DNA from: Grammothele lineata
Lineage: Eukaryota > Basidiomycota > Agaricomycetes > Polyporales > Polyporaceae
DNA length: 64,000 nt
NCBI GenBank assembly: GCA_002150815.3
Contig: NDFF03000024.1
Location: forward strand, 62,001 to 126,000
Direction: 5' to 3'
In this document: positions 23,374 through 34,824 of the stretch, one piece after another
Numbering within the stretch: the first letter of the stretch is position 1
How the letters are laid out: each line of letters opens with the position of its first letter
Notes under the pieces: model-generated
Seen by the model: only the letters and a program-made list of their open reading frames with translations
What the model was told of the DNA's origin: nothing
The model's database searches: none
Translations under genes and position numbers: made by a program

Positions 23374-25163
23374 TCATTGCGCATGGAATTGAAGGACGAG
23401 AGTTCTCCTTTTTTGCGATGGCTTGAAGCGCAAATCGAGTTCATAGCGGGGAAATATTGTTTGTGGAACCTCGATTGTATGGTCTTCCCCAGATCGAATA
23501 TGATCCGTGTTGCAATCATGAGATCTGGCGTTGTCAGGGGGCTTGGCCGACGTCAACGCAGTGAGGGTGGCCCAGCCGATGCCGCTGATATCGCAAACTC
23601 CTAAATTGATGCTGAAGTAGAAGTTCTCCCCCAGTTCGTTGACATCGGCATCGGAAGAGAAGACGAGACTAATAGGCGGAGCTCCTGTCCACGGAAACCG
23701 GAGATCGGAGGGGAACACTGACTTAAGGTGAGCGCCATGAATCATTGATAAACCATTGAGTGCGGATATAGGCACTGCGAATGGCGCCACCGCAGAAGTG
23801 TTCATAGGTGCGAGCTCCCGGATTAGAGACGCAGAGATTGGGATACTCTGGAGGCAGAACGGAGACTCGGTAATGAGGTGGATGGTCTTCCACTTGGGAG
23901 TCCACTTCTCAAGCACTTTAGGTGGTACTTGAAGGATGCGACCCCAGTTTGAGCTGCCACAATGGTATAGAGGACCAACGGCGCTTGGAGAATCGGGGCA
24001 ACGTACAATTATGAGACAGAGTTGGAAGTCTTCACTGTTTCCTTGGAGGTTGCAGAAAAGAACAGCCAGGGAGAAGGAATCGAAGTCAGTCACAGGGAAA
24101 CGTGCACGAATACCCCATGGCGTTCGGGAGAACTCGAAGAACGAGGTGTCGTCTTTACCGCTGTCGTCTTGGTGCTGCGTGTTGGCTATCATTACGCGAC
24201 TCTGCATCTGTTTATGAGTAAAGTCAGTAAGCAATAGTGCTAGAGCGGTGTGCATCAATATGACTCACCGAGAACTGTACGTCTTCCGCCCCCACGAAAC
24301 ATGCAGCAGATGGGGCTAACAGCATCGTATCCGGAGACGTGTGGGTATGCTGGACGTGCAGGGTGCGGTTGACGCCTACAGTCCATTGACAACTGGTACC
24401 CCACGCGAAGATAGAATTGTCCAGTGTAGTAGTCAAGATAACTTGTTGAAGGCGTTGGAACGCGGCTGCGCCCTCTCCGTATGATGTCGTCATGTTGACA
24501 CCGAAGATACCCATCAAGCAGTACGCCTGATCTTCCACCCGCGTAGTCTTCCGATTGCTCGCCCATAGCATGCGCTGCGCCACACTCACATCCGATACAC
24601 TTGTCTCGCAACGCAGGACGCTCACGGGGATGTTCGTTATATCGGCCAGAGCGGGTGCCAGGGTAGCCTTATCCTCGATCTCACTCCAGTCTGACGATAG
24701 GAAGATGACAAGCTGGGGTGCAAGCAACTCCTGAAGCGTCCATCCGCGGGTATGCCAAAGACTCTTGGGGAAATCAGTCAAGAAATCAGAAAGAATAGAG
24801 CCGTGGACATCGTAGAGGTAGGCGTAACAAACTGCCGCGAGAGAATAGTACTTGAACATCGATCTAATAGCCTCGTCGAGCTCGGCACTGCTGGTCTTGT
24901 CGATACAGCAAGTGTCAACCCACAGCCACGTCCGTCCGTCGGCTTCAGCGAACTCGCAGCCCCGCCTAATCTTGTCACCGACGAGATCGCGTGGGTTTTC
25001 TCGGGACGTAAGACACCTCGCCGCAACGTCCCGGACATCCTGGAACGTCTGCTCATGCCCCTCCCAGACGTGGGACAGGATAGCAAGCATATCCCTCCGT
25101 AGAGACATTTTCGGGACCAGTGAAGTAGTGAAGCGTGGCGTCGGACGTCTTCAGGAGCCACAT
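23374..25163 (-). CDS. HET-domain protein, copy 4, with frameshift near the start
   Basis: Exon 1 runs to 24269, the intron is 24208-24268 (GTGAGT...ACAG, phase 0), exon 2 23374-24207. The family start MWLLKTSDATLHYF is present at 25163, but in EGYAILSHVW a 4-nt tandem duplication (GCTTGCT, about 25084-25090) throws the frame. The main frame can instead start at 25108 (MSLRRDMLAILSHVW), giving 557 aa with nearly the whole HET domain. Motifs: VDTCCIDKTSSAEL, RSMFKYYS, RGWTLQELLAP, EDQAYCLMGIFGVNMTTSYGEG. The C-terminal region has LYHCGSSNWGR and HDCNTDHI (normally HxCxxDHI), ending TLVLQFHA. It may be a shortened functional protein or an early pseudogene. Confidence 0.8.
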
Positions 25164-28100
25164 ATTGACGGTTGAAAGGTAGGTGTGGGACAATTAGGAC
25201 GATGGACGAGCGGAGAGTGGGGAGAGATGGGAATACGCGAAGAACGGCGTGAATGATGAAGCAAGTGAGAGAGACGGCGAGAAAGAGGTGAGAGAGGGCG
25301 AGTTCGGAGGATAGAAAGGAGAAGATATAAGGGCACGCTATTTCCTTCAGACTGGTAGACGTTCAGCCTGTCTCCCTCAGCCTCAGTCCCTCAGCCCCAA
25401 TCGCGAACTCCTCAGAGATCTTCGTAGTGACGTACATACTTTCCTGTGGCGTGGGATGTGTTTCTCGTCGTGCCAGATAGGCTAATACGGTAGGAGAGTG
25501 TTCGCTTCGATTCACACTCGCAACCTGAAGGTGTGACTCTTCGGCGAATCTACTTGATTTGACACCCACCATACGCAACACATACGTTCATCGCAATGTA
25601 TTTTCCCAACAATTACGCACATAATCATGCTTCGAACATTGGTAGGAGCGTTCGTCTGTGAAATCTACCGCAAAATCAGGCATTCAAGACCACCAAATTC
25701 CAACGAAACGGGGTCCTAATTTCACCTCAAAATGCCCTAGACCCTATTCCTCAGTGGCGACGAGCGTGGAAGAAGCGTACCATCAAAATGAGAGCGTGGC
25801 TTGAGTGGCGGCGGTGCAGGCGATGCGTCTGCAGCCCGAAAACAAAAGAACCCGGTCGTTCTCGAACAAGCTGAAGAATACGACTGCGGGCATGGATATG
25901 TGGGAAGCAACTCACGAAGAACGCATGCCTTACGTCTAGAACGCCTCGGGCACAGGCCCCATAGGCGACTGACTCGTCTCGCCAGATCCTGGTCGTGGAC
26001 GTTCATCGCCGCCACCAGCCGTCTGTGCTTCGTTGCGTCGCTATGGGCACTTAAATAAACTTGGTGCTCGTAGAACTATTGTAGGACTGACCGATGAGTT
26101 TCGCGCGGATTTCTGGCCAGAGAAGGCGCATTCGACTACGTCAACTGTGAAAACGAGTACGATCGCGATCGAGTGTTAGTCGTGCAGAAGCGACAAGCAC
26201 ACGCGTTCCGAAGTCAAAGGGTCCTACCGGAATTGGTCTATGATGTTCGCATTCAGGGACGTTGAGAAATGCTTCTGACAGAGCTGTACAAGAGCACGCG
26301 CCGTAGCACACGGATGCGACCGCACTAGAAGCATCCTGGGGGTAAGGAAACGGGCGAGACCGTATCACAGGCGTGTCAAGGTACAGATAAGCGCATAGAG
26401 GACGAAATTCGGACATGAGAAAAGAAGTGCTAGAACAAACGGGAGGTAGCGTGGAGATCCAAACACAATGGCATGCGACGAGACTCACCACACAACATCT
26501 AAGGTGAACGGGTCGGCGCATCGCCTTGCACGGTGCAGAACGCGATAGGGCGCTGACGATCCTGGCATGGAGCCGACGCATTCACGTTTGCCTGATTCGT
26601 TACGATGTGTACATACATGGAAGGAAGCGCGAGTTTCGAAAATGAGAGGAAAGTCGCTTACGCCACTAAGGCGGACGGCTCGTGTGTGCGCCGGTATGAG
26701 GGTTCTTCAGGAACACATCAGTAGAAGCCATCCGTGTACAGCGTGTGCAGTATCACGTACCGCCGCCGTCTTTTCGCATCCACGCGCACAGTAACTCAAG
26801 ACGCGTCACTCACAAACACAGTAAGGAGCAGGAATGAGTCAAACCCCACGCCGCGGACGGACCTGAGAATTTACGTCGTTGAATGTCGAAGGCTATGTTG
26901 TGATCCTGTGCACACGTGGAGAGACTCTGTCGGGGAAGAGAGCTTGTTCAGCACATATAGGTGTGTTCACGGCTTACTGTCTTTGTTGCAGCCTTATGCG
27001 GGGAGACGGAGAGCGAGCAAAGAACAAAACGACCGGGAGAACACCTGCGGAAAGAGGGGTAAGCGCTCTGCTCGGCCGTTGCCGTCAGGATCGCCACGTG
27101 TCAAGTGAACGCGCGTCGTGTCGTCGCGTTAGCGCCACGAGCCTGGCCGCCGGCGTATCGTCGCATATCCTTCTCCTTGTCTTCCAGGTCGCGAAATATC
27201 TTACAGTTCAAGCGTGAGCATTTTGCGAGCAAAGTTCCCCAACTCAGTTCGATGTCATTCTGAGAATGCATGGTGCTTACATCTGGTCTCCAGGTCTCCC
27301 ACTCGCCGTCCTCCATGATGAATAGAGGTCGCACTCACCGAGAAGATTGGGTCGTACTTTATGACGGCCAGCGGTAGTACGGGCGAGATTGGTGCATACT
27401 TGTGTGTCCGCTCAGAGTCGGAAATGGGGCCGCTCGCGAAACGTACTAGGTCCGCTCTGTGTCCGGTGTTGGTCTCGGCGCGAAAGGAGATGTACTCGCG
27501 GCAGAGATGAGCACGGCGGTCCGTGGAGCGTTCGCTGAGCACCAGCCTGTGAAGGCCGTAGGTTCATGTAGGGCCCGAACTGAAGTGTCTCGAGAACTCC
27601 CCGTAAAGACACTTTGTTTCTGCGAGTACGTCGTTATATAGCAGTCGAGACTCTTGAGCTCACAGATTATCTCTGTCTAGACGAGATGACGTTGGCCTGT
27701 ATCTATCATCAGAGAGAATGCTCCGGTTGCTGTAAACCCGGCGCCGAACTGGGCTTCGACTTCGAAAATGTGGCTGCTGTTCGGCTCTAAGCCGCGCCGC
27801 TGCATGTGCTCCACCGCCACAAAAGGAGGCTATATCACGTTTGCTCAGTGATGCAAGCTCCGAGGTTCTTGGTGATTCAATAAACCACCGGTTCTGCACC
27901 TGGATAACGTCTTTGTTTCAGTTGAACCGTGTCCGTAGGAGTCGCGCATCTCAATACAAAGATGCATGTGAGTACGCTCACATATGACCAGTATCCCTTT
28001 AAGCTAAGACCGACGTCTATTCGGACAGGCGGCGCGTGTCCCATCTAGCCCCCGAAAGTTCGCATCTGCCGACCGAATCTGCCCCGTCAAAGCCTAAGTC

Positions 28101-28245
28101 AAAGCTGCCGAGACGCATTGGCGAGGCGGGCATGCCCCGTTACGTGCGCGGGTGCACCGACTCTCCCCCTTTCAACTCCTGACTTACGACCGCTCGTAGC
28201 TCTCCTTTACTCGCCGTTTGTCCCTCGTTTGTCCCGCATGACGCT
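25164..28245. other. Long gap without a convincing gene
   Basis: About 3.1 kb. Short frames on both strands (the longest about 145 codons, 26141-26581 minus) lack motifs and splice partners. The segment 27250-27550 (minus) has a coding-like composition and a possible donor near 27333, but I could not assign it. It may hold old relics or non-coding RNA that cannot be judged by eye. Confidence 0.5.
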
Positions 28246-29916
28246 ATGCGACCCCATTCACTCCTATGGGCCCTAGCGCTACTTCTACCTCTTCCCTCGT
28301 CCTTGGCCGTTGCCGTCAATCGCACCGTCGACAACAAGAACGGTGATTCCGTCACAGGCGCACTCCCTACCTATTCGCCGTCTGACGGCTGGACCGAGGG
28401 CGACACATGCGTCGGCTGCCGGGTCAACAGCACCATCGCCAACGTCAACTTGGCTTTCGACAAAACCTGGCACGATACCACATATCACCCCGGGCAGCCC
28501 GATCGCGTCGTCACCATCCCTTTCTCCGGCACCGCCGTCTACGCATTCAACCTCCTCGCCAACCAGATCGCGTGGGTCACTACCGTCACGAACCTCTCGT
28601 TCGCCATCGACGGCACGCATGTGGGCGTGTACACACACGAGCCGGACTCGACGACGGACATTAACTACCAGGTGATGGTTTTCCACCAGGACGGGCTCGC
28701 GGACGGGCAACATACGTTGGAGATGCGGGCGACGGGCTCTGCTGCGTCGCTCGTACTTTTCGACTATGTGATGTACACGGTTGAGGAGGCGGATGACCCG
28801 CCCACAAGCCCGGCTCCGTCAAACCCGCCTTCAAGTTCGACACCATCTCCGTCCCTGCCCACTCAATCGGCCAGTAACCCGTCCACAAGCAGCGGTATAT
28901 CTTCATCCTCCGACCAGTCAACGTCTTCGGATTCGCCTCCATCTTCCGGCTCCTCATCTCACACCGTTCCTTCGGCGCCCACCGCGTCTTCCTCAGCATC
29001 TCCCGCAGCATCCGCGGGCACTTCAGGTTCTCAGCTCCCCACCGGGCCAGATGGATCCTCATCGTCCTCGAGCTCAGAAACCGCTTCAGCGCCAAGCGGC
29101 TCTGCAAGAAGCGGTGATACCTCCGGGCCAACAGGCGGCCACTCTTCCTCGGGCATTGGAGCTATCGTCGGCGGAATCGCTGGGGGGTGCGCCATCGTCG
29201 CCATTGCTGTGCTCTCTTTCTGCTTCTTGCGGAGGAGGCGGAGGAGGGTTCTCGTCTCGTCAAATCCCTCCCTTATTTCGTCAACCTCCGCGTCGCGCAC
29301 GACACCGTTCGGATCGAGGAGATCGATTGGACTGTCTAGCGAGGGTCCGGGAGGCAGTGGTGCGTTATAGCCCTCTCGATGCGTCTCGATGGACAGCATA
29401 GCTAACGACTTGTTCGGCGCGTTAGGGCCGGAACGTTCAGAAACTTCGCTTCCCCCGTCGGCCTACCGTGCTTTCCAACGTGTCCCTCACGGTCGTCCTC
29501 CCCTCACCTCTCCGTCAACGGTAGGCTCCGAGAGCAACACCACACAGCTCATGGCCCAAATCCAAACCCTCGAAGCACACATGGAAGCCCTACGGTCCGG
29601 CGCCACCTTCCCTCTCGACGAGAAACGCCGCTCCCCTTCCTTCCCCCCGCATATACCCACCTCCCCCGGGCCGCCCTCTTACGCCCTTCCCACACGTCCC
29701 ACATCACCCTCGGCAACATACGCATCGGAGACGACCCCATCTGTCTACGCCACCGAGTTCAGCACCGCGGAGACTCAGACGATAAGTACGCGCACTGCAG
29801 GCACGCGCACGGCAGGGGAGCTCGACGCGCTGAGGGCGGAGGTCGACGCGCTCCGGGCTGCGCTCGCGAGAGAGCAGGCGTACAGGAGGGACGCGCCGCC
29901 GGTGTATTCGGGGTGA
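28246..29916 (+). CDS. Secreted-ectodomain single-pass membrane protein, copy 1 (534 aa)
   Basis: Exon 1 is 28246-29359, the intron 29360-29425 (GTGCGT...GTTAG), exon 2 29426-29916. A signal peptide is evident (MRPHSLLWALALLLPLPSSLAVA). The ectodomain, about residues 24-180, has N-glycosylation sites (NRT, NST, NLS) and a sandwich-like sequence ending FDYVMYTVEE. It is followed by a Ser/Thr/Pro-rich stalk (about 180-300), one membrane helix (GIGAIVGGIAGGCAIVAIAVLSF split here as GIGAIVGGIA and GGCAIVAIAV, about 303-327) and an RRRRRR stop-transfer. The cytoplasmic tail has a short coiled coil (ELDALRAEVDALRAALAREQ) and two PPxY motifs (PPSY, PPVY). This layout resembles fungal cell-wall sensors and receptors; no ligand or partner is known. 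Confidence 0.87.
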
Positions 29917-30983
29917 TTGGGGAGGCGGGGACGCGTTTGCGTTCGGTGCGCACCCGGCGGCGGGGCATGCATACTTATACCAGAACCCGACGGGGTGGGA
30001 TACAAGAGGGAGACTTACGAGCTCTCGTTCGTATAGTACGCAGTAATTAAGGACAAGTTTAGAAACTCTCGCAGCATCCTGTTAGAACTGGGGAAACCTA
30101 CTAGATAGACCAGCGTTGGGCCTTGACCGTTTCGTTGGGCCCAGGCCGGTCTCCGCGGCTGGTGGGTCGGCCCGGCTCGGAGGCACGTGACAATGGGGCG
30201 GAGCAGTCTCAGTCCGAGCGTCCGAGCTGTCCTCGCCTCGTTCTGAACCGTCACCGCTGCTCATCGCCTGGACTCGTCTCTCTTCCGCACAGTTCTTACA
30301 AGTTAAACGTCATGTATCCTTGGAAAGGATACGAGCGATTACAACATACACCTCGACGAGTACGTGTGTCATGAAGGCGCCGCTCACTCTACTGACCCTT
30401 CTATCGCCGTTGAAGTGACTAGTACTTACTGTGGCGGCTTCACCGCGAGCCCCGGTTTCACGCGGCAGTACAAGGCCAGTGTCAGCCTCGCCTCGTTCGA
30501 AGGGTACTTATTTGGCTCCAACTGCTGCCACGCCGCCTGCGCTAACTGCGAGTATCGCAGGACAATGACGAGTCGTCAACGTTCCGTTGACACTGGCTGG
30601 AGGATGCAGGCTCCTACTGCACGGTGCGTATTGGGACTTTATGGGCGTGTCTAAGTGATGCTTCCCTCCGTCTAATGCTGGTTTCCAGGTGTTTCTTGGA
30701 AAGAGGATCGCGATGATCGACGAGGGACAGTGAACTGTTTTGCTCACGGTGAATATCTACGGTATGTATGAGCCAACAGTTGATTTGATTGACAGCTGAT
30801 ATCTAACCCTGTATTCAGTGATTTCCATCTGCTAGATACAACTCATCTCGATGGAACCTTGTCTTCGCTGCCAGAGATCGGGGGTATCTGGGACAAGCCT
30901 TGCTGCCCTGTGTCCATAATGACGGTGTCCGTCCTCGCTCCTCTTCGTCCCTTTACCCGCGCGTTGCCTTCTTCCACGACGCC
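29917..30983. other. Spacer between the tandem membrane-protein genes
   Basis: About 1.07 kb. A Cys-containing frame at 30364-30654 (plus) includes TYCGGF and GSNCCHAACANC but has no paralogue or domain I recognise; it may be chance or a small secreted-type relic. The promoter of the second copy should lie here. Confidence 0.45.
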
Positions 30984-32641
30984 ATGGCACTCTCATTTAC
31001 CTCGTGGCTTATACTCTCAGCCCTCGCACCTAACCTCTGTACTGCCAAGCTCGTCAACCGAACGGTCGACGACAAGAATGGCGACTCCGTCACCGGGGCC
31101 ATGCCCACCTACACGCCTAGCGACGGCTGGAGCCAGGGGGACACCTGCATCGGATGCCACGTCAATTTCACCATCGCCAACGTCAACCTCGCCTTCGACA
31201 AGACGTGGCACGACAGTACGTACCATCCCGCGCCTGACGGGGACGGCGACCACGTTATCACGGTACCCTTCTCCGGCACGGCCGTCTACGCGTTCAACCT
31301 GATCGCGAACCAGATCGTGTGGACCACGACCCTCACGAACCTCTCCTTCGCCATCGACGGGGAGCATTACGGGGTGTACACGCATTGGCCGGACTCGACG
31401 ACCGATATGGAGTACCACGTGATGGTGTTCAGCGCGACGGGGCTCTCGCAAGGACAGCACTCTCTGGAAATGCGCGCGACTGGTACGCAGGCGTCCATTA
31501 TACTCTTCGACTATGTCATGTACACCGTCGAGGAGCCAGACGACGAGTTCCTCCTCACTGTCTCTTCTCGTGTCATCTTCAACGAACGACCTGCAACCAA
31601 ACTCATCCGGGACGTCCTCTTCCCCGCCTTCTACCCCAGTTAATTCATCCACCGCGTCGTCTCCAGGACCCTCCTCGCCTACTTCAGCAATCCCTTCCTC
31701 TACTGCCTCTTCAGCGATCGTTTCCTCGGGTACCGCCGTGCCAAACACAGCCCGTACATCTTCCACTTCAGCAGCACTTTCGATGAGTGGTTCCTCACAG
31801 TCTCCCCGAGGAACGACCATCACGTCAAACAGCGACAAATCGTCACGGTCTTCGAACACCGGGGCTGTTGTAGGCAGCGTAGTTGGGGGATGCGCCTTCG
31901 TCGTCATTTCCGCTTCCATCTTGTGCTATTTCCGCACCCGGAGGAGGCGATGCACTGCCGTTCACGGGTCATCGTCTTCGTTCTACGCATGCATCTCGCG
32001 CATGGCTCCCTTTGGAGCGTCAGATTCTTCGGATCGTTCCAGTTACAGCCTGAGTGACGGTGGTGAGTTCTCGTCTCTATGCATGTTTTGCTCTATACGC
32101 TGTAGCTGACCGCTCTGGTATCTCTCCAGGACCGCCTGAGCCTCCCCGTACGGGTACCTGGCTGCCCCTTTCAGTGTATCGCCTCCGTAGAGAAGCGGCT
32201 CCTCGCCATCCCACCACAACTTCACCATCGGTCATCGCATCAGAGACCGCTACGCATCTCATGGACCAGATTAAAACCCTCGAAGCCCAATTTCAGGCTC
32301 TGCGGCCAGGAGACGCTTCTGCCTCGGAAAAGCACGACCATCTTTCCGAACCACGCACTCTACCTGACGGAGATCCCGGCCCTTCCGCAGAACGTTCACC
32401 CACCTCTCCGAGTCCTCCCTCGTACGCCGCGTCATGCTCCCGGTCCACTTCACTAGCGCGCAAGCCAGGAACGACTGCATCTCTCTATGCGAGCGAGGCC
32501 GGGACAGAAAACCAGAGCACGTGGACGCAGATGCACAGGAATCAGCTGGACGCGCTATGGGCGGGGCTGGACGTCCTCCGTGCTGCGATCGCGCGCGAAC
32601 AGGCGTACAGAGCAGACGCACCCCCGGGATACGCAGGATGA
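30984..32641 (+). CDS. Single-pass membrane protein, copy 2, frame interrupted in the stalk
   Basis: Tandem paralogue of the 28.2 kb gene: signal peptide MALSFTSWLILSALAPNLCTA, VNRTVDDKNGDSVTGAMPTY, FDYVMYTVEE, Ser/Thr-rich stalk, membrane helix (GAVVGSVVGGCAFVVISAS), RTRRRR, a final intron 32063-32129 and tail with coiled coil plus PPSY and PPGY. The ectodomain frame from 30984 stops at 31643, while the stalk and membrane helix are in another frame from about 31540. Either a small indel has broken the gene at about 31545, or a 70-nt intron (GTGTCA...CCCCAG, about 31567-31636) bridges the frames. The stalk frame stays Ser-rich right back to the break, which favours an indel. Confidence 0.7.
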
Positions 32642-32940
32642 CGGATCTCACATTGGAGCGCGAGACACCTGTGAGTGTAGGCGAGGTGGGGAGGTACATC
32701 CGATGTACAATGTAGCGCATCTGGAGAGATATGTGGGATGATAAGTACCACTGGCACTGGCCTTTCGAACAGTGACCTTGCGAACTAAACGCTTCACAGA
32801 GCCGTTTTACTAGAAGCGTGAGCAGCGTAGCTCTTACGTTCTTTTACTACGCATGTTCCGTACCTGCACGGATGTTGCAGAACTGCCCTGTGTGCGGGGC
32901 GATGTTAGCGATTCGTAGACAGCGCGATACTGTAACCGGT
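32642..32940. other. Short spacer
   Basis: 3' flank of the second membrane-protein gene up to the dispersed repeat. Nothing else is seen. Confidence 0.5.
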
Positions 32941-33483
32941 CACCGGCCCGGTCCGGCACGCAGTAACCGGAGCAGCGTACGCGCGTCGCGCGCGGAGAGC
33001 CCGCTTTGTCCTCAACTCTCGTGTCCTTGCCTCTCCTCCGCTACGCGTTACGATGATCTTTTTCATCTGCACTAATACCCCCTGCTGGTAGTAGATTACC
33101 TTCACTGTGTCTATCAGTTCTTAAATAACACCCGATCGACGGCCTCACCCGGCAGCGATACGAAGCTCTCTGCACCGCGTTGACAACATGGAAGCTTCAC
33201 AACCCAAGAAGCCACACTAACTTCTCTTGGAGTCTCCGCACGTCTCTCGCCAACTTTGCGCATCCAATATGGAGATCAGAGGCGGAGTCATCCTTCCGGT
33301 GGGGTGCTTTTCGTCCACAGGTGATGGCATATAATGTTAGGTGGGTCCTTGTTTGACCATCGCATATTGAGTCGTGCGCTGAGACCCTTGGTGCGCCGTT
33401 ATTAGATAATGTGTTATCACCGCACAATATAGACACTGCGAGAGCGGCAGAACGCGGGAAGGCCGCCCCGATCACGACCTGCG
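32941..33483 (+). repeat. Dispersed direct repeat, copy A
   Basis: Strongly similar by eye to 38293-38866 in the same orientation. The best-conserved core starts near AACACCCGATCGACGGCC (33125) and includes AAGCTCTCTGCACCGCG and the run around GAAGCTTCACAA. No coding frame is conserved between the copies. Confidence 0.75.
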
Positions 33484-33640
33484 GGTGGCTGCACGCCCGC
33501 GCCTCCTGCCTTGACCATCATCGCCTACCCACTCTCTCCATGTCCGCCACTCGACCTATTGACGTCAACTCTACCTCTGCAGCAACTTCGAAGGCTCGGA
33601 CGAGTAGCTCATTGTCTCAATGCTGTCCAAGCTGGCTCCA

Positions 33641-33895
33641 CGACGTCAAGACGAAGAGCCTTCCCGAGTTCAAGAGCTCCCGGCAACTCATCCTCACCAT
33701 AGCCCACGCCCGATACGGTCCCTCTTACTCCTCTCCCTCTCCTCTTACATACGTCTGAACCATTTAGCAGCGCACTAACATCTCTACGAGGACGCCGGAA
33801 ACCTGCACGGCGACATCAACACCAACATGACCGTCATCCTCAAGCGCCCCGACGGCAAGATCCAGGGTGCACTGGTCGACTACGACTTCCTTTGA
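33641..33895 (+). pseudogene. FunK1-type protein kinase relic
   Basis: The frame HDVKTKSLPEFKSSRQLILTIAHAR is followed, after an intron-like gap with a TTTAG acceptor, by HLYEDAGNLHGDINTNMTV and VDYDFL then TGA at 33893. The order catalytic-loop-like HGDI.TN, then a short hairpin, then (I/V)DYDF matches the kinase core of the fungal FunK1 family. The N-lobe, most of the kinase fold and the C-lobe are missing, so it is a short fragment. It lies next to dispersed repeat copy A. Confidence 0.65.
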
Positions 33896-34824
33896 CGGTC
33901 ACCGCGATGCACAAGATGCACAACCCAGACCCGCCCGTCCCGCCGCGCCACCACTACCAGCACGGGCCGTGCTAAGCTATCAAGGTGCCGTGATGTTCTC
34001 TCGCCGGGCTCCCCGCTCCCTGCTTACACCTTGTTTTGCGATCATCCAGATGATGAACATCAGAAGCACTTATTTTCTACTAGTAGAACATTCTTTGACT
34101 CAGGCTTCTGGGTTGGAGAGAGTTCAGGTTTTATCAGTACGCAGGTGGATCTTCTCTTCTGGGTAGCGTTGGCCCGATCCATCAACGCGAGGATTCCCGG
34201 AATGTAGACGTTCACCGTATCTGGCAGAATTGTGCGAGATGCTCACAGCGATTGCACTTACAAAATCATTTAAAGGCAAGTTCCCTTCCATGATATTACA
34301 ATCCCCGCAAGGTACTTTCCCGACTTCAGCTGGAGGTGTGCATGGGGCGGGACTGGTTGGCATGACGTGACCGCGAATGATGACTCTCTGGACTTCTCAT
34401 CGAGACGCAATGTCTACACGCTTTCTGTTCCCATCCGTCGACAGGATCATGTGACTACCGCAGTGTTAACCTTAGTTTCAAAAGGAACAGCAGCCTCCTT
34501 CCTCTAGTCTTGATAGGTGTTCGCACCGTGATTCGACCTTCAGACAGCTGTTCGTGGTGTAACTCGTCACTCAACCGTGTTCTCTCTTATTACCGCATCA
34601 TGAACGTTGTACGTCTCAGTAGAAGTCAACTCTCTTTCGAGATCGAGCGAGGGCGCCGACACAGATGCCGCCCGAACTCTGCACATAAAACCGTCCAAAG
34701 GCCGATTCTCTGCGCTACCCGCTACCCACTCAGCCACTCCCCCGGACCCGACTGCTGACCCCCTACGCACACGATCCTCGAAGCCCCTGCCTTGCGTCTA
34801 CTATCTTAGCTGAACGCGCGTTCA
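33896..34824. other. Intergenic, no gene seen
   Basis: About 0.93 kb between the kinase relic and the helical-protein gene. No motif is recognised. It should contain the promoter of the downstream gene. Confidence 0.5.

Noticed and set aside
30364..30654. Cys-containing small frame between the membrane-protein genes
   Set aside because: No signal peptide, no paralogue next to the second copy, and no recognised fold; kept only as a note.
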